Shown one piece after another: positions 6,544-15,102 of a stretch of 30,661 bases of DNA. The notes under the pieces are model-generated. The model did no database searches. It saw nothing but the letters and a program-made list of their open reading frames with translations, and was not told the origin of the DNA. The DNA lies in the NCBI GenBank assembly GCA_017561985.1, contig JAFZAZ010000023.1, forward strand, positions 1-30,661. Reading direction: 5' to 3'. The translations under genes and the position numbers were made by a program. How positions within the stretch are numbered: position 1 is the first letter of the stretch; the number at the start of each line of letters is the position of its first letter. Origin of the DNA: Lachnospiraceae bacterium. Lineage in GTDB: Bacteria; Bacillota_A; Clostridia; Lachnospirales; Lachnospiraceae.

Positions 6544-6613
6544 TTGAATTATAACGCCGGATATGGTAACCTACGTTTGGAAAAATGTATGCCCGAAGGG
6601 CATTTTTCGGAGG
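6544..6613 (+). promoter_or_regulatory. Promoter and leader hairpin of the 6622 operon
   Basis: TTGAAT (6544-6549), 17 bases, TAACCT (6567-6572) with extended TGG; start near 6579. The transcript would begin with a hairpin: GAAAAATG (6580-6587) with CATTTTTC (6601-6608), competing with an inner ATGCCC/GGGCAT stem (6589-6603). Its end abuts the ribosome site GGAGG (6609-6613), so it could govern access to it. Confidence 0.5.
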
Positions 6614-6621
6614 ATTAAGAC

Positions 6622-7134
6622 ATGGACGATCTGAAGCGATTGGTGCGCGGTGCGCTCGTGCTGTTCATCGGTCTTTTCTTTGCTCTTTTCGTAGGAGTGG
6701 GGATCAATGAGATTTCCGAGGGAGGGAGAAATGTCTGCACCGGCATGGCCTCGCTGATCATGGCGGCGATCAACGGCGTTTTACTGTGGAGATTGTTGAG
6801 ACCGATGCTCCGCTCTTCGAAGCCGAAGGAGCTCCCCGAGCCCGAGGTTTCGCCTGAGATGGACCATATCGACGACATGGCGATGCAGTACAATCCTTAT
6901 TTTGCGGATGTGTACGAGCAACAGCAGCAGGAGGCTCTGCAGAGACAGCAGGAGCAGATCCGCAAAATGATGGAGCAGCAGCTCGAACAGCAGCAGATGC
7001 ATGCCGAGATCCTGCAGAAGCAGGAGGCGCTTCAGGCGGAGATCCTGACACAGCAGGCCGAGGAGATGCGCAGGAAGGCGGAGGAGCTGGAGCGTCAGGC
7101 GGAGGCGATGCGTGTGCCGCGCCAGACGCCGTAA
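6622..7134 (+). CDS. Membrane protein with Gln-rich coiled-coil tail
   Basis: A protein of 170 residues: two membrane segments (about 8-28 and 40-62), an acidic Pro/Glu stretch (about 65-85), and from about 97 to 165 a Gln/Glu-rich helix expected to form a coiled coil (QQQQEALQRQQEQIRKMMEQ and on). The family was not recognised. The start has GGAGG 8 bases upstream. It is the first gene of a plus-strand run ending at 10289 with gaps of about 33 bases, so it is probably co-transcribed with an acidic protein, a YjdF-like membrane protein and a secreted lipase-like protein. A scaffold or assembly role is possible but unsupported. Confidence 0.75.
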   Translation: MDDLKRLVRGALVLFIGLFFALFVGVGINEISEGGRNVCTGMASLIMAAINGVLLWRLLRPMLRSSKPKELPEPEVSPEMDHIDDMAMQYNPYFADVYEQQQQEALQRQQEQIRKMMEQQLEQQQMHAEILQKQEALQAEILTQQAEEMRRKAEELERQAEAMRVPRQTP

Positions 7135-7167
7135 TCGAAATAATCAGCAGGAGTGACGTACGGATCG

Positions 7168-7530
7168 ATGGACGATTTGGAATTGTATCTGGAGAATATC
7201 GGTGAGGACGACGAGCCGCTCGTTTGCGCGATGGGCGAGGAGTTCACGACCGGGGAGATCAAGAAGATGATCCTCGACCTCATTTGCCTTCTGGGCGAAG
7301 AGGGCGGGGAGAATGCGGAGACGAGCGAGAGGGTGCTGTTGAGGCTTCTCTCCTTCGTCGCGATGGAGCCCGCGCCTGCGGGAATGGAGGAGGTTTCCGA
7401 CCAGGACCGCTACGCGTGTGTCCGGAAGCTTGAGACCATCCGGAAGCGCGAGACGACCGGCGCGGAGACGCGCAGGAACATTTATCTGGTGTTGTATCTG
7501 GTGCGGGGGTACGCTTGCCGCTGCAAGTGA
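7168..7530 (+). CDS. Small acidic protein of unknown function
   Basis: A protein of about 120 residues (ATG 7168), Glu/Asp-rich, all soluble, with a helical core (FTTGEIKKMILDLICLLGEE) and a basic C-terminal helix ending in RNIYLVLYLVRGYACRCK. No known motif. The start is uncertain: AGGAG (7148-7152) is about 15 bases from ATG 7168 and abuts GTG 7153, giving five more residues. Codon choice fits its neighbours and the gaps are 33 and 31 bases, so it is a real operon member. Confidence 0.65.
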   Translation: MDDLELYLENIGEDDEPLVCAMGEEFTTGEIKKMILDLICLLGEEGGENAETSERVLLRLLSFVAMEPAPAGMEEVSDQDRYACVRKLETIRKRETTGAETRRNIYLVLYLVRGYACRCK

Positions 7531-7561
7531 CATAAGGTACACGGGGTATCGGGGAACAGGT

Positions 7562-8332
7562 ATGGAAGCGGTTTATGAATCGGACGAACGGGCACATTTG
7601 ACGCCGTATACAGAGAGCGAGATTAAATTTCGCGCGGTTTTGCTGACGGCGGCTGAAATCTTTACGGCAGTGACGATGTTGTGGCTGATCGGCCGGGGCG
7701 ATTACGGCCATTTCGGCATCTGCATCGAGACGTTTGCGCTTGTACTTTCGCCTCTCACGGTGGAGAAAGTGTTCCGCTGCAAGGGCAGCAGCGCAATGTT
7801 TGCGCTCGTGCTGTTCTATGCGCTCGGCCCGATCTTCGGACATTGCTATAAGCTGCATTATCTCACCTCGTGGTGGGACAAGATGCATCATTTTATCGGC
7901 GGAGGCATTTTCGTCTTCTTCGGGCTCTTTTTGTTCCGCCGGATGGCGCAGGCGCGCAGCATAGCGGGCGCCGCGCTGTTTGCATTTTGCTTCTCGATCA
8001 TGATATCGTCGGTGTGGGAGATTGCCGAGTACGGCGGAGACGTTCTCTTCGGCTGGGATACGCAAAACGACACATACGTAAGCGAGATCAATTCGTACCT
8101 CCTTGGCGATGAGCCCGGCGAGAAAGTGACAATATCGACAGTCGTGGAGGTGGAGATCAACGGAAGGAAGTTGCCGGAGAGCGGATATCTCGACATCGGC
8201 CTGAACGATACGATGCTTGACCTGATCGCAGGGGCGGCGGGTGCGCTTGTCGCGGCGTTGTTTTTGATGATCGACCGCGGCCGTCACGCAGCGATTTATT
8301 CGAGAAAGAGGGAAGAGACCGGCCCCGCATGA
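7562..8332 (+). CDS. DUF2238/YjdF-like integral membrane protein
   Basis: A protein of 256 residues with about six membrane segments. The stretch LTSWWDKMHHFIGGG and, near the end, LNDTMLDLIAGAAGALVAAL match the two hallmark regions of the DUF2238/YjdF-like family (an aromatic-D-K/R-x-x-HF segment and a D-T-x-x-D-L segment), as far as I recall them. A soluble insert (about 160-205, beginning GWDTQNDTYVSEIN) lies between. Function is unknown in the family. ATG 7562 is the start; the frame runs further back inside the previous gene but without support. Between the acidic protein and the lipase-like protein of the same operon. Confidence 0.7.
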   Translation: MEAVYESDERAHLTPYTESEIKFRAVLLTAAEIFTAVTMLWLIGRGDYGHFGICIETFALVLSPLTVEKVFRCKGSSAMFALVLFYALGPIFGHCYKLHYLTSWWDKMHHFIGGGIFVFFGLFLFRRMAQARSIAGAALFAFCFSIMISSVWEIAEYGGDVLFGWDTQNDTYVSEINSYLLGDEPGEKVTISTVVEVEINGRKLPESGYLDIGLNDTMLDLIAGAAGALVAALFLMIDRGRHAAIYSRKREETGPA

Positions 8333-8366
8333 CCCGGGGACGGACGTTTCGGAGACGGAGGAAAAT

Positions 8367-10289
8367 ATGAAGAAAAGGAACAGACAGCAGCGAAGAGCGG
8401 TGAGAACTGCGATGATAGCGGTTTTCCTTCTCTGCGCTGTTTTTTTGAACACTGCGCATGCGGAGGATCTCAGCGGTACATTTCCGTTTGAGACGAACAT
8501 TTACACCGAGGAACCGCAGCAGTCGGAATTCACATATCGCTACAGCGACATTTGGTTTTCCCAATCTTCGTATGATTGGAGCGAGAACATTGCGCAGCTG
8601 GCCATAAGATTGTCGATGGTTGGCTTCGGAGCCGGAGAGGATTCGAGTGCGACCAACCTGCTCGCATTTTTCGACTGCCTGAACATACACTACAGCGACG
8701 ATACGGTTCACTATGTGAAGCCGGGCCCGGAAACGATCGGATTTGCATACGGTACGCGTGATATTTCGGACGATGAAGTGTTGATCGTGGCGGTCGTGCG
8801 CGGAGGCAATTACCAGCAGGAGTGGGCGTCCAATTTTACGCTCGGAACTTCGGAAGACCACGAGGGCTTCCGTACGTGCGCGGACATTGTTGCGGGCGAA
8901 CTTGAAGCGTTCATACGCGAAATTCCGGCGGATAAAAAAGTGTCCCTTTTTATGACCGGCTACTCGCGCGGTGCCGCCGTGTGTAATCTGGCGGCCGCGA
9001 GCCTTGATGATCTTGCAAAAGAGTCGAAGCTCGGTGCATTGAAGCCGGAAGATCTTTATGCATACTGCATGGCGTGCCCGAACACTACGAGCCGGGAAGA
9101 GAGGTCGGATGAGCTGTATAGCAACATCTTTTCGGTCGTTCATTCGGCGGATCCGGTTCCCAGGGTTGTGCCCGGAGAATGGGGGTACGGAAGATTCGGG
9201 AGGACATTCGTGCTTCCCTCGACACTTACTCTCGAGCGTAGAAAAAGCCACATTGTGAGAGTTGAGATTCAGGAGAAGTTTCGAAAATATACAAAAACAG
9301 ATTTCAAAATCCCCAGTGCCAATGACGTTACCGGATCTGACGGCATGATTGCTTCGGCAGTCGATTTCCTGAAGTCTCCGCAGATTTATGCGATGGTGGC
9401 ACAGGGGGTGCTTCGAAACGCAATTCTCAACGAAAATTCCGGCGCGAGTGCGGTTTCCCTGTATCTGGGAGGGGAAAGCAATGATGCACTGAGCAATGTC
9501 ATGAGGGCACATGTGCCGGAATTATATCTGGCGGCGATAGATGATCTGAAAGCAATGACTGAAGCCTACAATCAGGCACATATCTGCTATAGTTATTTTG
9601 TATGCGAATCGCCCAACTGCGAAGTCAGGGTCTTCGAAAGCGACGGAAACTCGGTTGCCGAAGGTAATTCCGGCAACGGATGGAATAGTCTGTGTGTCGA
9701 AGAAAAACCATGCGGAGTGTATAACGTCAATAGTAAAAAAGTGAGATTTTCCTGTTCGGAGATGGAGCGATTTGTCGCAACTTTTACTGCAAGAGGAGAC
9801 AGAACCATTACGCTTACCTTCGGGCGGTATGACAGTGTTGCTGCACGGGATCAGAAACGCATCGAATATGAAAAATTGCAGGTGTCGGAGGGAGAGGTCC
9901 TTGTGCTTGCGATTAAAGGCGGACAGGCAGTTCTGTACCGCTGCGGCGAGGATAACGTTGACGCTGTCAAGGAGACGCTTTTTCGCGGTGAGACCCCGGA
10001 GATCGAGGCAGTAGAGCCCGGAAAGGTTTTCGATCGGAATTCAGCGGAAGAACCTCCCCAGGGAGTCTCCGTTGAGGCACCGACAGTGACGCCGGAGGCA
10101 ACGATATCACCCGCACCGGAAGTCGGCGGCGAACCGGAGGCGAAGGACAGGGACAAGACCGATCTTCTTCAGAAACCGAAAGCGGGGCTGAATGAGATGC
10201 AGCGCACGATATTGTATGTCGGAATCGGCATCTGCGGCTGTATCCTTGCGGCTGCGGTGGTATTGATCCTGCTGCGGAGAAGAAACTGA
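8367..10289 (+). CDS. Secreted, membrane-tethered lipase-like alpha/beta hydrolase
   Basis: A protein of 640 residues. Signal peptide 1-32 (KKRNRQQRR, hydrophobic core, NTAHA cleavage site), then an alpha/beta-hydrolase domain of the class-3 lipase type with the nucleophile elbow GYSRGA (198-203, Ser200) and a later HSADPVPRVVPGEWGY region that carries Asp and His candidates (about 254-275). A Pro/Thr/Glu-rich linker (about 565-605) and one C-terminal membrane segment (about 611-634, ending LRRRN) suggest an extracellular enzyme anchored by its tail. Substrate unknown. Ribosome site GGAGG is five bases before ATG. Last gene of the run beginning at 6622; a strong terminator follows. Compared with neighbours its codons include more AT-rich choices in the second half, possibly from another source (weak). 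Confidence 0.82.
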   Translation: MKKRNRQQRRAVRTAMIAVFLLCAVFLNTAHAEDLSGTFPFETNIYTEEPQQSEFTYRYSDIWFSQSSYDWSENIAQLAIRLSMVGFGAGEDSSATNLLAFFDCLNIHYSDDTVHYVKPGPETIGFAYGTRDISDDEVLIVAVVRGGNYQQEWASNFTLGTSEDHEGFRTCADIVAGELEAFIREIPADKKVSLFMTGYSRGAAVCNLAAASLDDLAKESKLGALKPEDLYAYCMACPNTTSREERSDELYSNIFSVVHSADPVPRVVPGEWGYGRFGRTFVLPSTLTLERRKSHIVRVEIQEKFRKYTKTDFKIPSANDVTGSDGMIASAVDFLKSPQIYAMVAQGVLRNAILNENSGASAVSLYLGGESNDALSNVMRAHVPELYLAAIDDLKAMTEAYNQAHICYSYFVCESPNCEVRVFESDGNSVAEGNSGNGWNSLCVEEKPCGVYNVNSKKVRFSCSEMERFVATFTARGDRTITLTFGRYDSVAARDQKRIEYEKLQVSEGEVLVLAIKGGQAVLYRCGEDNVDAVKETLFRGETPEIEAVEPGKVFDRNSAEEPPQGVSVEAPTVTPEATISPAPEVGGEPEAKDRDKTDLLQKPKAGLNEMQRTILYVGIGICGCILAAAVVLILLRRRN

Positions 10290-10345
10290 CAGAAATCGCA
10301 GAGCGAAAGACAGAGTGATCGCAGAGCAATTGCAGAGCGAAAAAT

Positions 10346-10375
10346 AACCGCCGGGGAGCACCCCGGCGGTTTTGT
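10346..10375. terminator. Bidirectional terminator between convergent genes
   Basis: Perfect 11-bp stem (10346-10356 with 10361-10371, arms AACCGCCGGGG and CCCCGGCGGTT), four-base loop, T-rich on both strands. It ends the lipase operon (+) and the YitT gene (-), whose stop is at 10376. Confidence 0.93.
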
Positions 10376-11257
10376 TTATGAGAGACGTTTTTCGAAATCG
10401 CCGAGAACGGCGACGGATGGATAGACGTTGGCAAATGCTGTTGGGTCGATCTCCGGAAGCGCATGCTTGAGCCGGTGGTACTCGTACTCCGACATGACGC
10501 TGATGACGAGCTTCCGCTCGGCGCCGGAATATGCTCCGGTACCGGTGAAGACGGTGGCGCTCCGGTTGATGTTGTCCCGGATCCAGTCGCCGATCTCCTG
10601 TTCGCGGTTTGTGAAGACGTTGACGGTCACGGCGCGGTTCTGCAGATGGATCTTGTCAACGACGAGAGAGCAGCAGAACGCGGCGATGATGGAGTAAACG
10701 GCAACCTCGGGGTTGAACACGATCGCGCAGACCGCATAGACGATGAGGTTGATTGCGAGCGAGACTTTGCCGACGCTCAGGGAACGGTATTTGCGGCTCA
10801 ATACGATGCCGATGATGTCCGTGCCGCCGCCGGAGCCGAAGCCGATGTACAGAAGACCGCAGCCGACACCCTCGAAGAAACCGCCCACGATGGTGTTTGT
10901 GAGGGCGTCCGAGATGATGGGCTCCTTCGGGATCGGAAGGAACGACATCAGGCAGCTTTCCAGAACGATGGTGAAGCCGGCCTTGAGCATGGCCTTGCTG
11001 CCGAGCGACTTCCAGCCGAGGATCACGATGGGAATGTTCAACAGAAAATAAAGTGCACCCTTGATGTTGTACGGCTCGAGCGGTGTGCCCACGGCGAAGA
11101 GCGAGAGCAGCTGCGAAATGCCCGTAAACCCGCCGGAATACAATCCGCCGGGCAGGATGAATAAGTTGACACCGATGCAGTAGATGAGTGAAGCCGTGCA
11201 GCAGATCGCGAAGTTGATGAGCGCGCTTGCAGTGCTTCCTTTCTTGTTGTCGAACAT
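10376..11257 (-). CDS. YitT-family membrane protein with DUF2179 domain
   Basis: A protein of 293 residues. The N-terminal two thirds are five to six membrane segments (motifs NLFILPGGLYSGGFTGISQL, GFGSGGGTDIIG); the C-terminal 80 residues form the soluble DUF2179 domain (TVNVFTNREQEIGDWI, ATVFTGTGAYSG, YPSVAVLG). The family is widespread in Firmicutes; the role is not settled. ATG 11257 is preferred: GGAGGTGG is directly upstream and the consensus promoter starts RNA just 15 bases before it. Single-gene unit. Confidence 0.93.
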   Translation of the reverse strand: MFDNKKGSTASALINFAICCTASLIYCIGVNLFILPGGLYSGGFTGISQLLSLFAVGTPLEPYNIKGALYFLLNIPIVILGWKSLGSKAMLKAGFTIVLESCLMSFLPIPKEPIISDALTNTIVGGFFEGVGCGLLYIGFGSGGGTDIIGIVLSRKYRSLSVGKVSLAINLIVYAVCAIVFNPEVAVYSIIAAFCCSLVVDKIHLQNRAVTVNVFTNREQEIGDWIRDNINRSATVFTGTGAYSGAERKLVISVMSEYEYHRLKHALPEIDPTAFANVYPSVAVLGDFEKRLS

Positions 11258-11278
11258 ATTGCCACCTCCGCACAGATG

Positions 11279-11307
11279 AGTATAGCATTTGCCAAAATAC
11301 GTGTCAA
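11279..11307 (-). promoter_or_regulatory. Promoter of the YitT-family gene
   Basis: Minus strand TTGACA (11302-11307), 17 bases, TATACT (11279-11284). Very short leader. Confidence 0.93.
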
Positions 11308-11318
11308 TCGGTGCGAAA

Positions 11319-11354
11319 AAAAGCTCCGGCAGTCGTGTGACTGTCGGAGCTTTT
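11319..11354. terminator. Terminator of the isomerase gene
   Basis: A 16-bp stem with one G-T pair (11319-11334 with 11339-11354, core GCTCCGGCAGTC), loop GTGT. On the minus strand seven T follow. It lies about 40 bases past the isomerase stop. Confidence 0.92.
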
Positions 11355-11393
11355 GTGTGCAATTAATTGTCCGCTGTGACGCGTTTTCTTGCG

Positions 11394-12869
11394 TTATGCC
11401 CAGGGATTCTCGGTCGGGTACGGAAGCGACTTCGGCTGGTTGTAAGCAATGTCCTTGATGCCGAGGAACTTGAATACCTCGAACAGGGCCTTGCCATAGT
11501 GACCGAATGCTACTGCACCGTGGTGAGGATATCTCTTCTGGATGAGTACGTGACGATAGAAGCGTCCCATCTCCTTGATTGCGAAGATTGCGATACCACC
11601 GAAGGAACGGGTAGGTACGTCGAGAATCTCGCCCTCAGCGATGTAGGAAACAAGCTCTCCGTCGCTGTTGCACTGCAGACGATAGAAGGTGATGTCGCTT
11701 GCTGCGATGTCGCCCTCGAGCGTTCCGCGGGTGAAATCAGGATCGCTTCCTTCCGGCTCAAGAAGACGGTGCTGGATGAGCTGGTACTTGATCGCACGGT
11801 CGCTGCACATCTTGCAGGACGGCGTGTTACCGCAGTGGAAGCCCATGAACGTATCGGTAAGCTTGTAATCGTACTTGCCCTTGATGTCCTCATCGTAGAT
11901 GTACTGAGGAACGGAGTTATTGATATCAAGAAGGGTGATTGCATCGCCGGATACGCAAGCGCCGATGTACTCGGAGAGTGCGCCGTAGATATCAACCTCG
12001 CAGGATACCGGGATGCCGCGGCTTGCAAGACGGCTGTTTACGTAGCAAGGCTCGAAACCGAAGGTCTCGGGGAATGCAGGCCAGCACTTGTCAGCGAAAG
12101 CTACATACTTGCGGGAACCCTTGTGCTGCTCAGCCCAGTCAAGGAGCGTAAGCTCGAACTGTGCCATGCGGGCGCTCATCTCGGGATAGTAGCAACCCTC
12201 ACCCATCTCCTTAGCCATGTCTTCGCAGACAGCCGGGATACGAGGATCGTTCGCATGTGCCTTGTAAGCTACGAACAGGTCAAGCTCGGAGTTCTCTTCA
12301 ACCTCAACGCCAAGCTCATAGAGACCCTTGATCGGAGCGTTGCATGCGAAGAAGTCCTGCGGACGAGGTCCGAAGGTAATAATCTTAAGGTTCTTAACGC
12401 CGATGATGGCGCGTGCGATCGGAACGAATTCGCCGATCATCTTAGCGATGTCGTCAGCGGTGCCAACCGGATACTCCGGAATATAGCCCTTCAGATGACG
12501 CATGCCAAGATTGTAGGAGCAGTTCAGCATACCGCAGTATGCATCGCCACGGCCGTTGATCATGTCGCCGTCGCCCTCAGCAGCAGCTACAAACATAACA
12601 GGACCGTCGAAATTCTTAGCGATGAGAGTCTCGGGAGTCTCAGGACCGAAGTTGCCGAGGAAGACAACGAGAGCGTTGCACTCTGCCTTCTTAACATCGT
12701 CAACAGCCTTGAGCATGTCGAGTTCGTTCTCAACCGTTACGGGGCACTCATACAGATCGCCCTTGTATGCAGCCTTGATGGCGCTGCGGCGCTTCTCGGA
12801 AAGCACAATCGGGAAACAGTCACGGCTGACTGCGATGATACCGAGTTTTACTACAGGAATATTGCTCAT
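11394..12869 (-). CDS. L-fucose/L-arabinose isomerase family protein
   Basis: A protein of 491 residues of the fucose/arabinose isomerase superfamily (aldose-ketose isomerases, Mn-dependent). Candidate metal ligands: Glu291 in CEVDIYGALSEYI, Asp315 in LLDINNS, His345 in FHCGNTPSC. It is shorter than typical FucI (about 590), so it belongs to the FucI-like group and its substrate is uncertain; no fucose transporter, kinase or aldolase is adjacent. ATG 12869 is preferred over the TTG at 12881, which would abut the site AAAGGG. The gene has a consensus promoter and codons like those of rpsL and rpsG (many CTT, GTA, GCA, GAA) and unlike its neighbours, indicating high expression (inference). Confidence 0.85.
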   Translation of the reverse strand: MSNIPVVKLGIIAVSRDCFPIVLSEKRRSAIKAAYKGDLYECPVTVENELDMLKAVDDVKKAECNALVVFLGNFGPETPETLIAKNFDGPVMFVAAAEGDGDMINGRGDAYCGMLNCSYNLGMRHLKGYIPEYPVGTADDIAKMIGEFVPIARAIIGVKNLKIITFGPRPQDFFACNAPIKGLYELGVEVEENSELDLFVAYKAHANDPRIPAVCEDMAKEMGEGCYYPEMSARMAQFELTLLDWAEQHKGSRKYVAFADKCWPAFPETFGFEPCYVNSRLASRGIPVSCEVDIYGALSEYIGACVSGDAITLLDINNSVPQYIYDEDIKGKYDYKLTDTFMGFHCGNTPSCKMCSDRAIKYQLIQHRLLEPEGSDPDFTRGTLEGDIAASDITFYRLQCNSDGELVSYIAEGEILDVPTRSFGGIAIFAIKEMGRFYRHVLIQKRYPHHGAVAFGHYGKALFEVFKFLGIKDIAYNQPKSLPYPTENPWA

Positions 12870-12919
12870 TAAAAGTACCAACCCTTTCTACTATTTTGAC
12901 GTAAACCGCCATTGAAACT

Positions 12920-12948
12920 ATTATACTTTATCGCAAAATGACTGTCAA
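12920..12948 (-). promoter_or_regulatory. Consensus promoter of the isomerase gene
   Basis: Minus strand TTGACA (12943-12948), 17 bases, TATAAT (12920-12925); leader about 43 bases. Both boxes are perfect. No clear catabolite (cre) site was seen. Confidence 0.95.
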
Positions 12949-12975
12949 TAAAAATCGGGGTATTCCTGCGGGTAA

Positions 12976-13548
12976 TTACTTGATCACAAGGGAACCCAGA
13001 ACAAGCTTCGACTCTGCGCTGTCGAACTTGAAACCGCACGAGGAAACGCGGACATATTTGCCGTTTACGATGCTGATCAGCTCGAAGCCGTAACCGCCCC
13101 AGCCGTCGCTGTACTGGAAGCCTGTCCACACGATCCCGGCATAGGTTCCGGTGATGTTTTCCTGCTCGTTGGTGTAGGTTTCCTTGTTGTAATTGTAATG
13201 CTGTGTTGCGAGGGACTCGTCCTCCATCTTGAAATCGAAGAACTTGAAGTCCGACTTCTTTACGGAGCAATAGCGGGTGTCATCTTCGTCCAGAGCGTCT
13301 CCCTTGCGGAAGGTCCAGCCGGTCGGGATGCCTACGGTGTAATCACCCCAGGTCTCCGTAGCGGAGATCTCGAGCTGCTCCTCGGCGGGGGTGGGTGTTA
13401 CCTCGTCCTCATCGGGAGTGGGCGTGACGTCCTCATTTTCCGTGTCAGCCTTCTTTTTCTTCTTGCGGTTGTCGTCGTCATCGTCTCCGCATGCGGCAAG
13501 GCATACGCAAAGCACAAGCGCAAGCAGGAGCATCAACTTTTTTTTCAT
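12976..13548 (-). CDS. Lipoprotein with charged linker and unknown domain
   Basis: A protein of 190 residues. A lipoprotein signal with lipobox LAAC (17-20, Cys20) is followed by a run of Asp, then Lys (DDDDD, KKKKK), an acidic Pro/Thr linker (about 37-58) and a soluble domain (about 60-190) with WGDYTVGIPTGWTF and YSDGWGGYGFELIS. The family was not recognised. It should be anchored to the outer face of the membrane. AAGGAGG is nine bases upstream of ATG. Own promoter; the MATE gene lies upstream on the same strand but is separated by this promoter. Confidence 0.85.
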   Translation of the reverse strand: MKKKLMLLLALVLCVCLAACGDDDDDNRKKKKKADTENEDVTPTPDEDEVTPTPAEEQLEISATETWGDYTVGIPTGWTFRKGDALDEDDTRYCSVKKSDFKFFDFKMEDESLATQHYNYNKETYTNEQENITGTYAGIVWTGFQYSDGWGGYGFELISIVNGKYVRVSSCGFKFDSAESKLVLGSLVIK

Positions 13549-13613
13549 TTCTTTTTACCTCCTTAAACAGTAACCGGGGCTGTCATCGCCCGGTCGATTA
13601 TTACGACAAGGAG

Positions 13614-13641
13614 ATTATAGCCCCGGAAAAAGAAATGTCAA
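13614..13641 (-). promoter_or_regulatory. Promoter of the lipoprotein gene
   Basis: Minus strand TTGACA (13636-13641), 16 bases, TATAAT (13614-13619). Confidence 0.9.
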
Positions 13642-13662
13642 GTTTTAATCATCAGGTTTGGA

Positions 13663-15081
13663 TCACTCCGGAAGAGGAGAGATCTGCTTGCGGTAAATGC
13701 GGATCAGGAAGAACACGCACATTCCCGCGGAGACAATCTCGGCGATCGGATAGGAGAGCCATACGAAGTCGAGCTTCCTGACGACCTTGGCCATGAACCA
13801 TGCGACCGGCAGGAGGATGACCACCTGACGGCAGAACGAAACGATGGTCGCGTAGAGGCCGTTGCCGAGCGCCTGGAACACCGAGATCGTGATGATGGAA
13901 AATGACGCGAACAGGAAGTGCAGGCTGATGTAGTGGAACGCGGGAACGCCGTATTTTACGAGCGTTTCGAGCGACTCCTCGTTCTCACTGAACAGCGAGA
14001 GCAGCTGCTCCGGGAACACCCAGAACAGGATCGTTCCGACGACCATGATGCCGGCTGCGATGAAGTAGCTCAGGCGAAGCGTCTCAAGGATGCGCCTCTT
14101 GCGCTGCGCGCCGTAGTTGTATGCGAGGATCGGCACCATGCCGGAGTTGAAACCGAAGACCGGCATGAAGATGAAGCTCTGGATCTTGAAGTAAATACCG
14201 AACACGGTGACGGCGTCCTTGGAGAAACCGCCGATGAGCAGGTTCAGCACGTACGTGATGACGGACGCGATCGCCTGCATCAGGATGCTCGGGAAAGCGA
14301 CCTTGTAAATGTCGCGGAGCGTCTCGCCGTGGACGCGGAAACCGCGCATCGAGAGGGAGACCTCTTTGTTTTTCGTAAGGTTGAAGATGAGACCGAGGCA
14401 TGCAGCAACCATCTGGCCGATGACGGTCGCGATTGCGGCACCTTTTACGCCCATGCGGGGAAGACCGAAGTGGCCGAACACGAGCGCGTAGTCGAGAACA
14501 ATGTTGACGATAGCGCCGGTTCCCTGTGTGATCATCGCGTAGATGGTCTTGCCGGTCGATTGCAGAAGACGCTCAAAAAGTACCTGGAAGAACACACCGA
14601 GGGAGAGACCCATGACGATCGAGAGATAGTCGCGGCCGTAGCCGATGGTCTTCATCGTGACGTCGTAATTGTCTGCAAAATCATTGGCGTTGAACTGCGA
14701 GCGGATGAACGGCTCGGCGAGCGTAAAGCCAAGAACACAGAAGACGATCGCGTAGATGGCATAGAGGAAAATGCCGTGCGTTGCCGCGCGGTTCACACCC
14801 TTTTGGTCCTTGCGTCCGAGATTGAACGAAAGGAGAGCGTTCACGCCGACACCGGTGCCGACGCCCATCGCGATCAGCAGTGTCTGCGCGGGAAATGCGA
14901 GCGTCACGGCGGTCATCGCGTCCTGGTCGAATTTCGAGACGAAGATGCTGTCGACGATGTTGTACAAAGCCTGCACGAGCATCGAGGCAACCATCGGCAG
15001 CGACATGCTGACCAGAAGCCGCGGGATGCGCATCGTTCCCATTTTATTTTCCCTGGGTTTGAGAGTTTCGTTGTTGTTCAT
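13663..15081 (-). CDS. MATE-family efflux transporter
   Basis: A protein of 472 residues, the usual MATE size, with about twelve membrane segments. Hallmarks: SLPMVASMLVQALYNIVDSI near the N-terminus with the following FVSKFDQDAM, then TLLIAMGVGTGVGVNALLSF and, in the second half, FKIQSFIFMPVFGFNSGMV and LAYNYGAQ. Such proteins export cationic or hydrophobic compounds using Na+ or H+; the substrate here is not predictable. The start ATG has only a fair site (AAAAGGAA). It has its own promoter and a hairpin in its leader, and no regulator gene is adjacent. Confidence 0.94.
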   Translation of the reverse strand: MNNNETLKPRENKMGTMRIPRLLVSMSLPMVASMLVQALYNIVDSIFVSKFDQDAMTAVTLAFPAQTLLIAMGVGTGVGVNALLSFNLGRKDQKGVNRAATHGIFLYAIYAIVFCVLGFTLAEPFIRSQFNANDFADNYDVTMKTIGYGRDYLSIVMGLSLGVFFQVLFERLLQSTGKTIYAMITQGTGAIVNIVLDYALVFGHFGLPRMGVKGAAIATVIGQMVAACLGLIFNLTKNKEVSLSMRGFRVHGETLRDIYKVAFPSILMQAIASVITYVLNLLIGGFSKDAVTVFGIYFKIQSFIFMPVFGFNSGMVPILAYNYGAQRKRRILETLRLSYFIAAGIMVVGTILFWVFPEQLLSLFSENEESLETLVKYGVPAFHYISLHFLFASFSIITISVFQALGNGLYATIVSFCRQVVILLPVAWFMAKVVRKLDFVWLSYPIAEIVSAGMCVFFLIRIYRKQISPLPE

Positions 15082-15102
15082 GAGGGTTCCTTTTCAGACG
15101 GT

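Noticed and set aside
11367..12872. A 501-codon plus-strand frame opposite the isomerase
   Set aside because: The opposite strand has family motifs, promoter, ribosome site and terminator.
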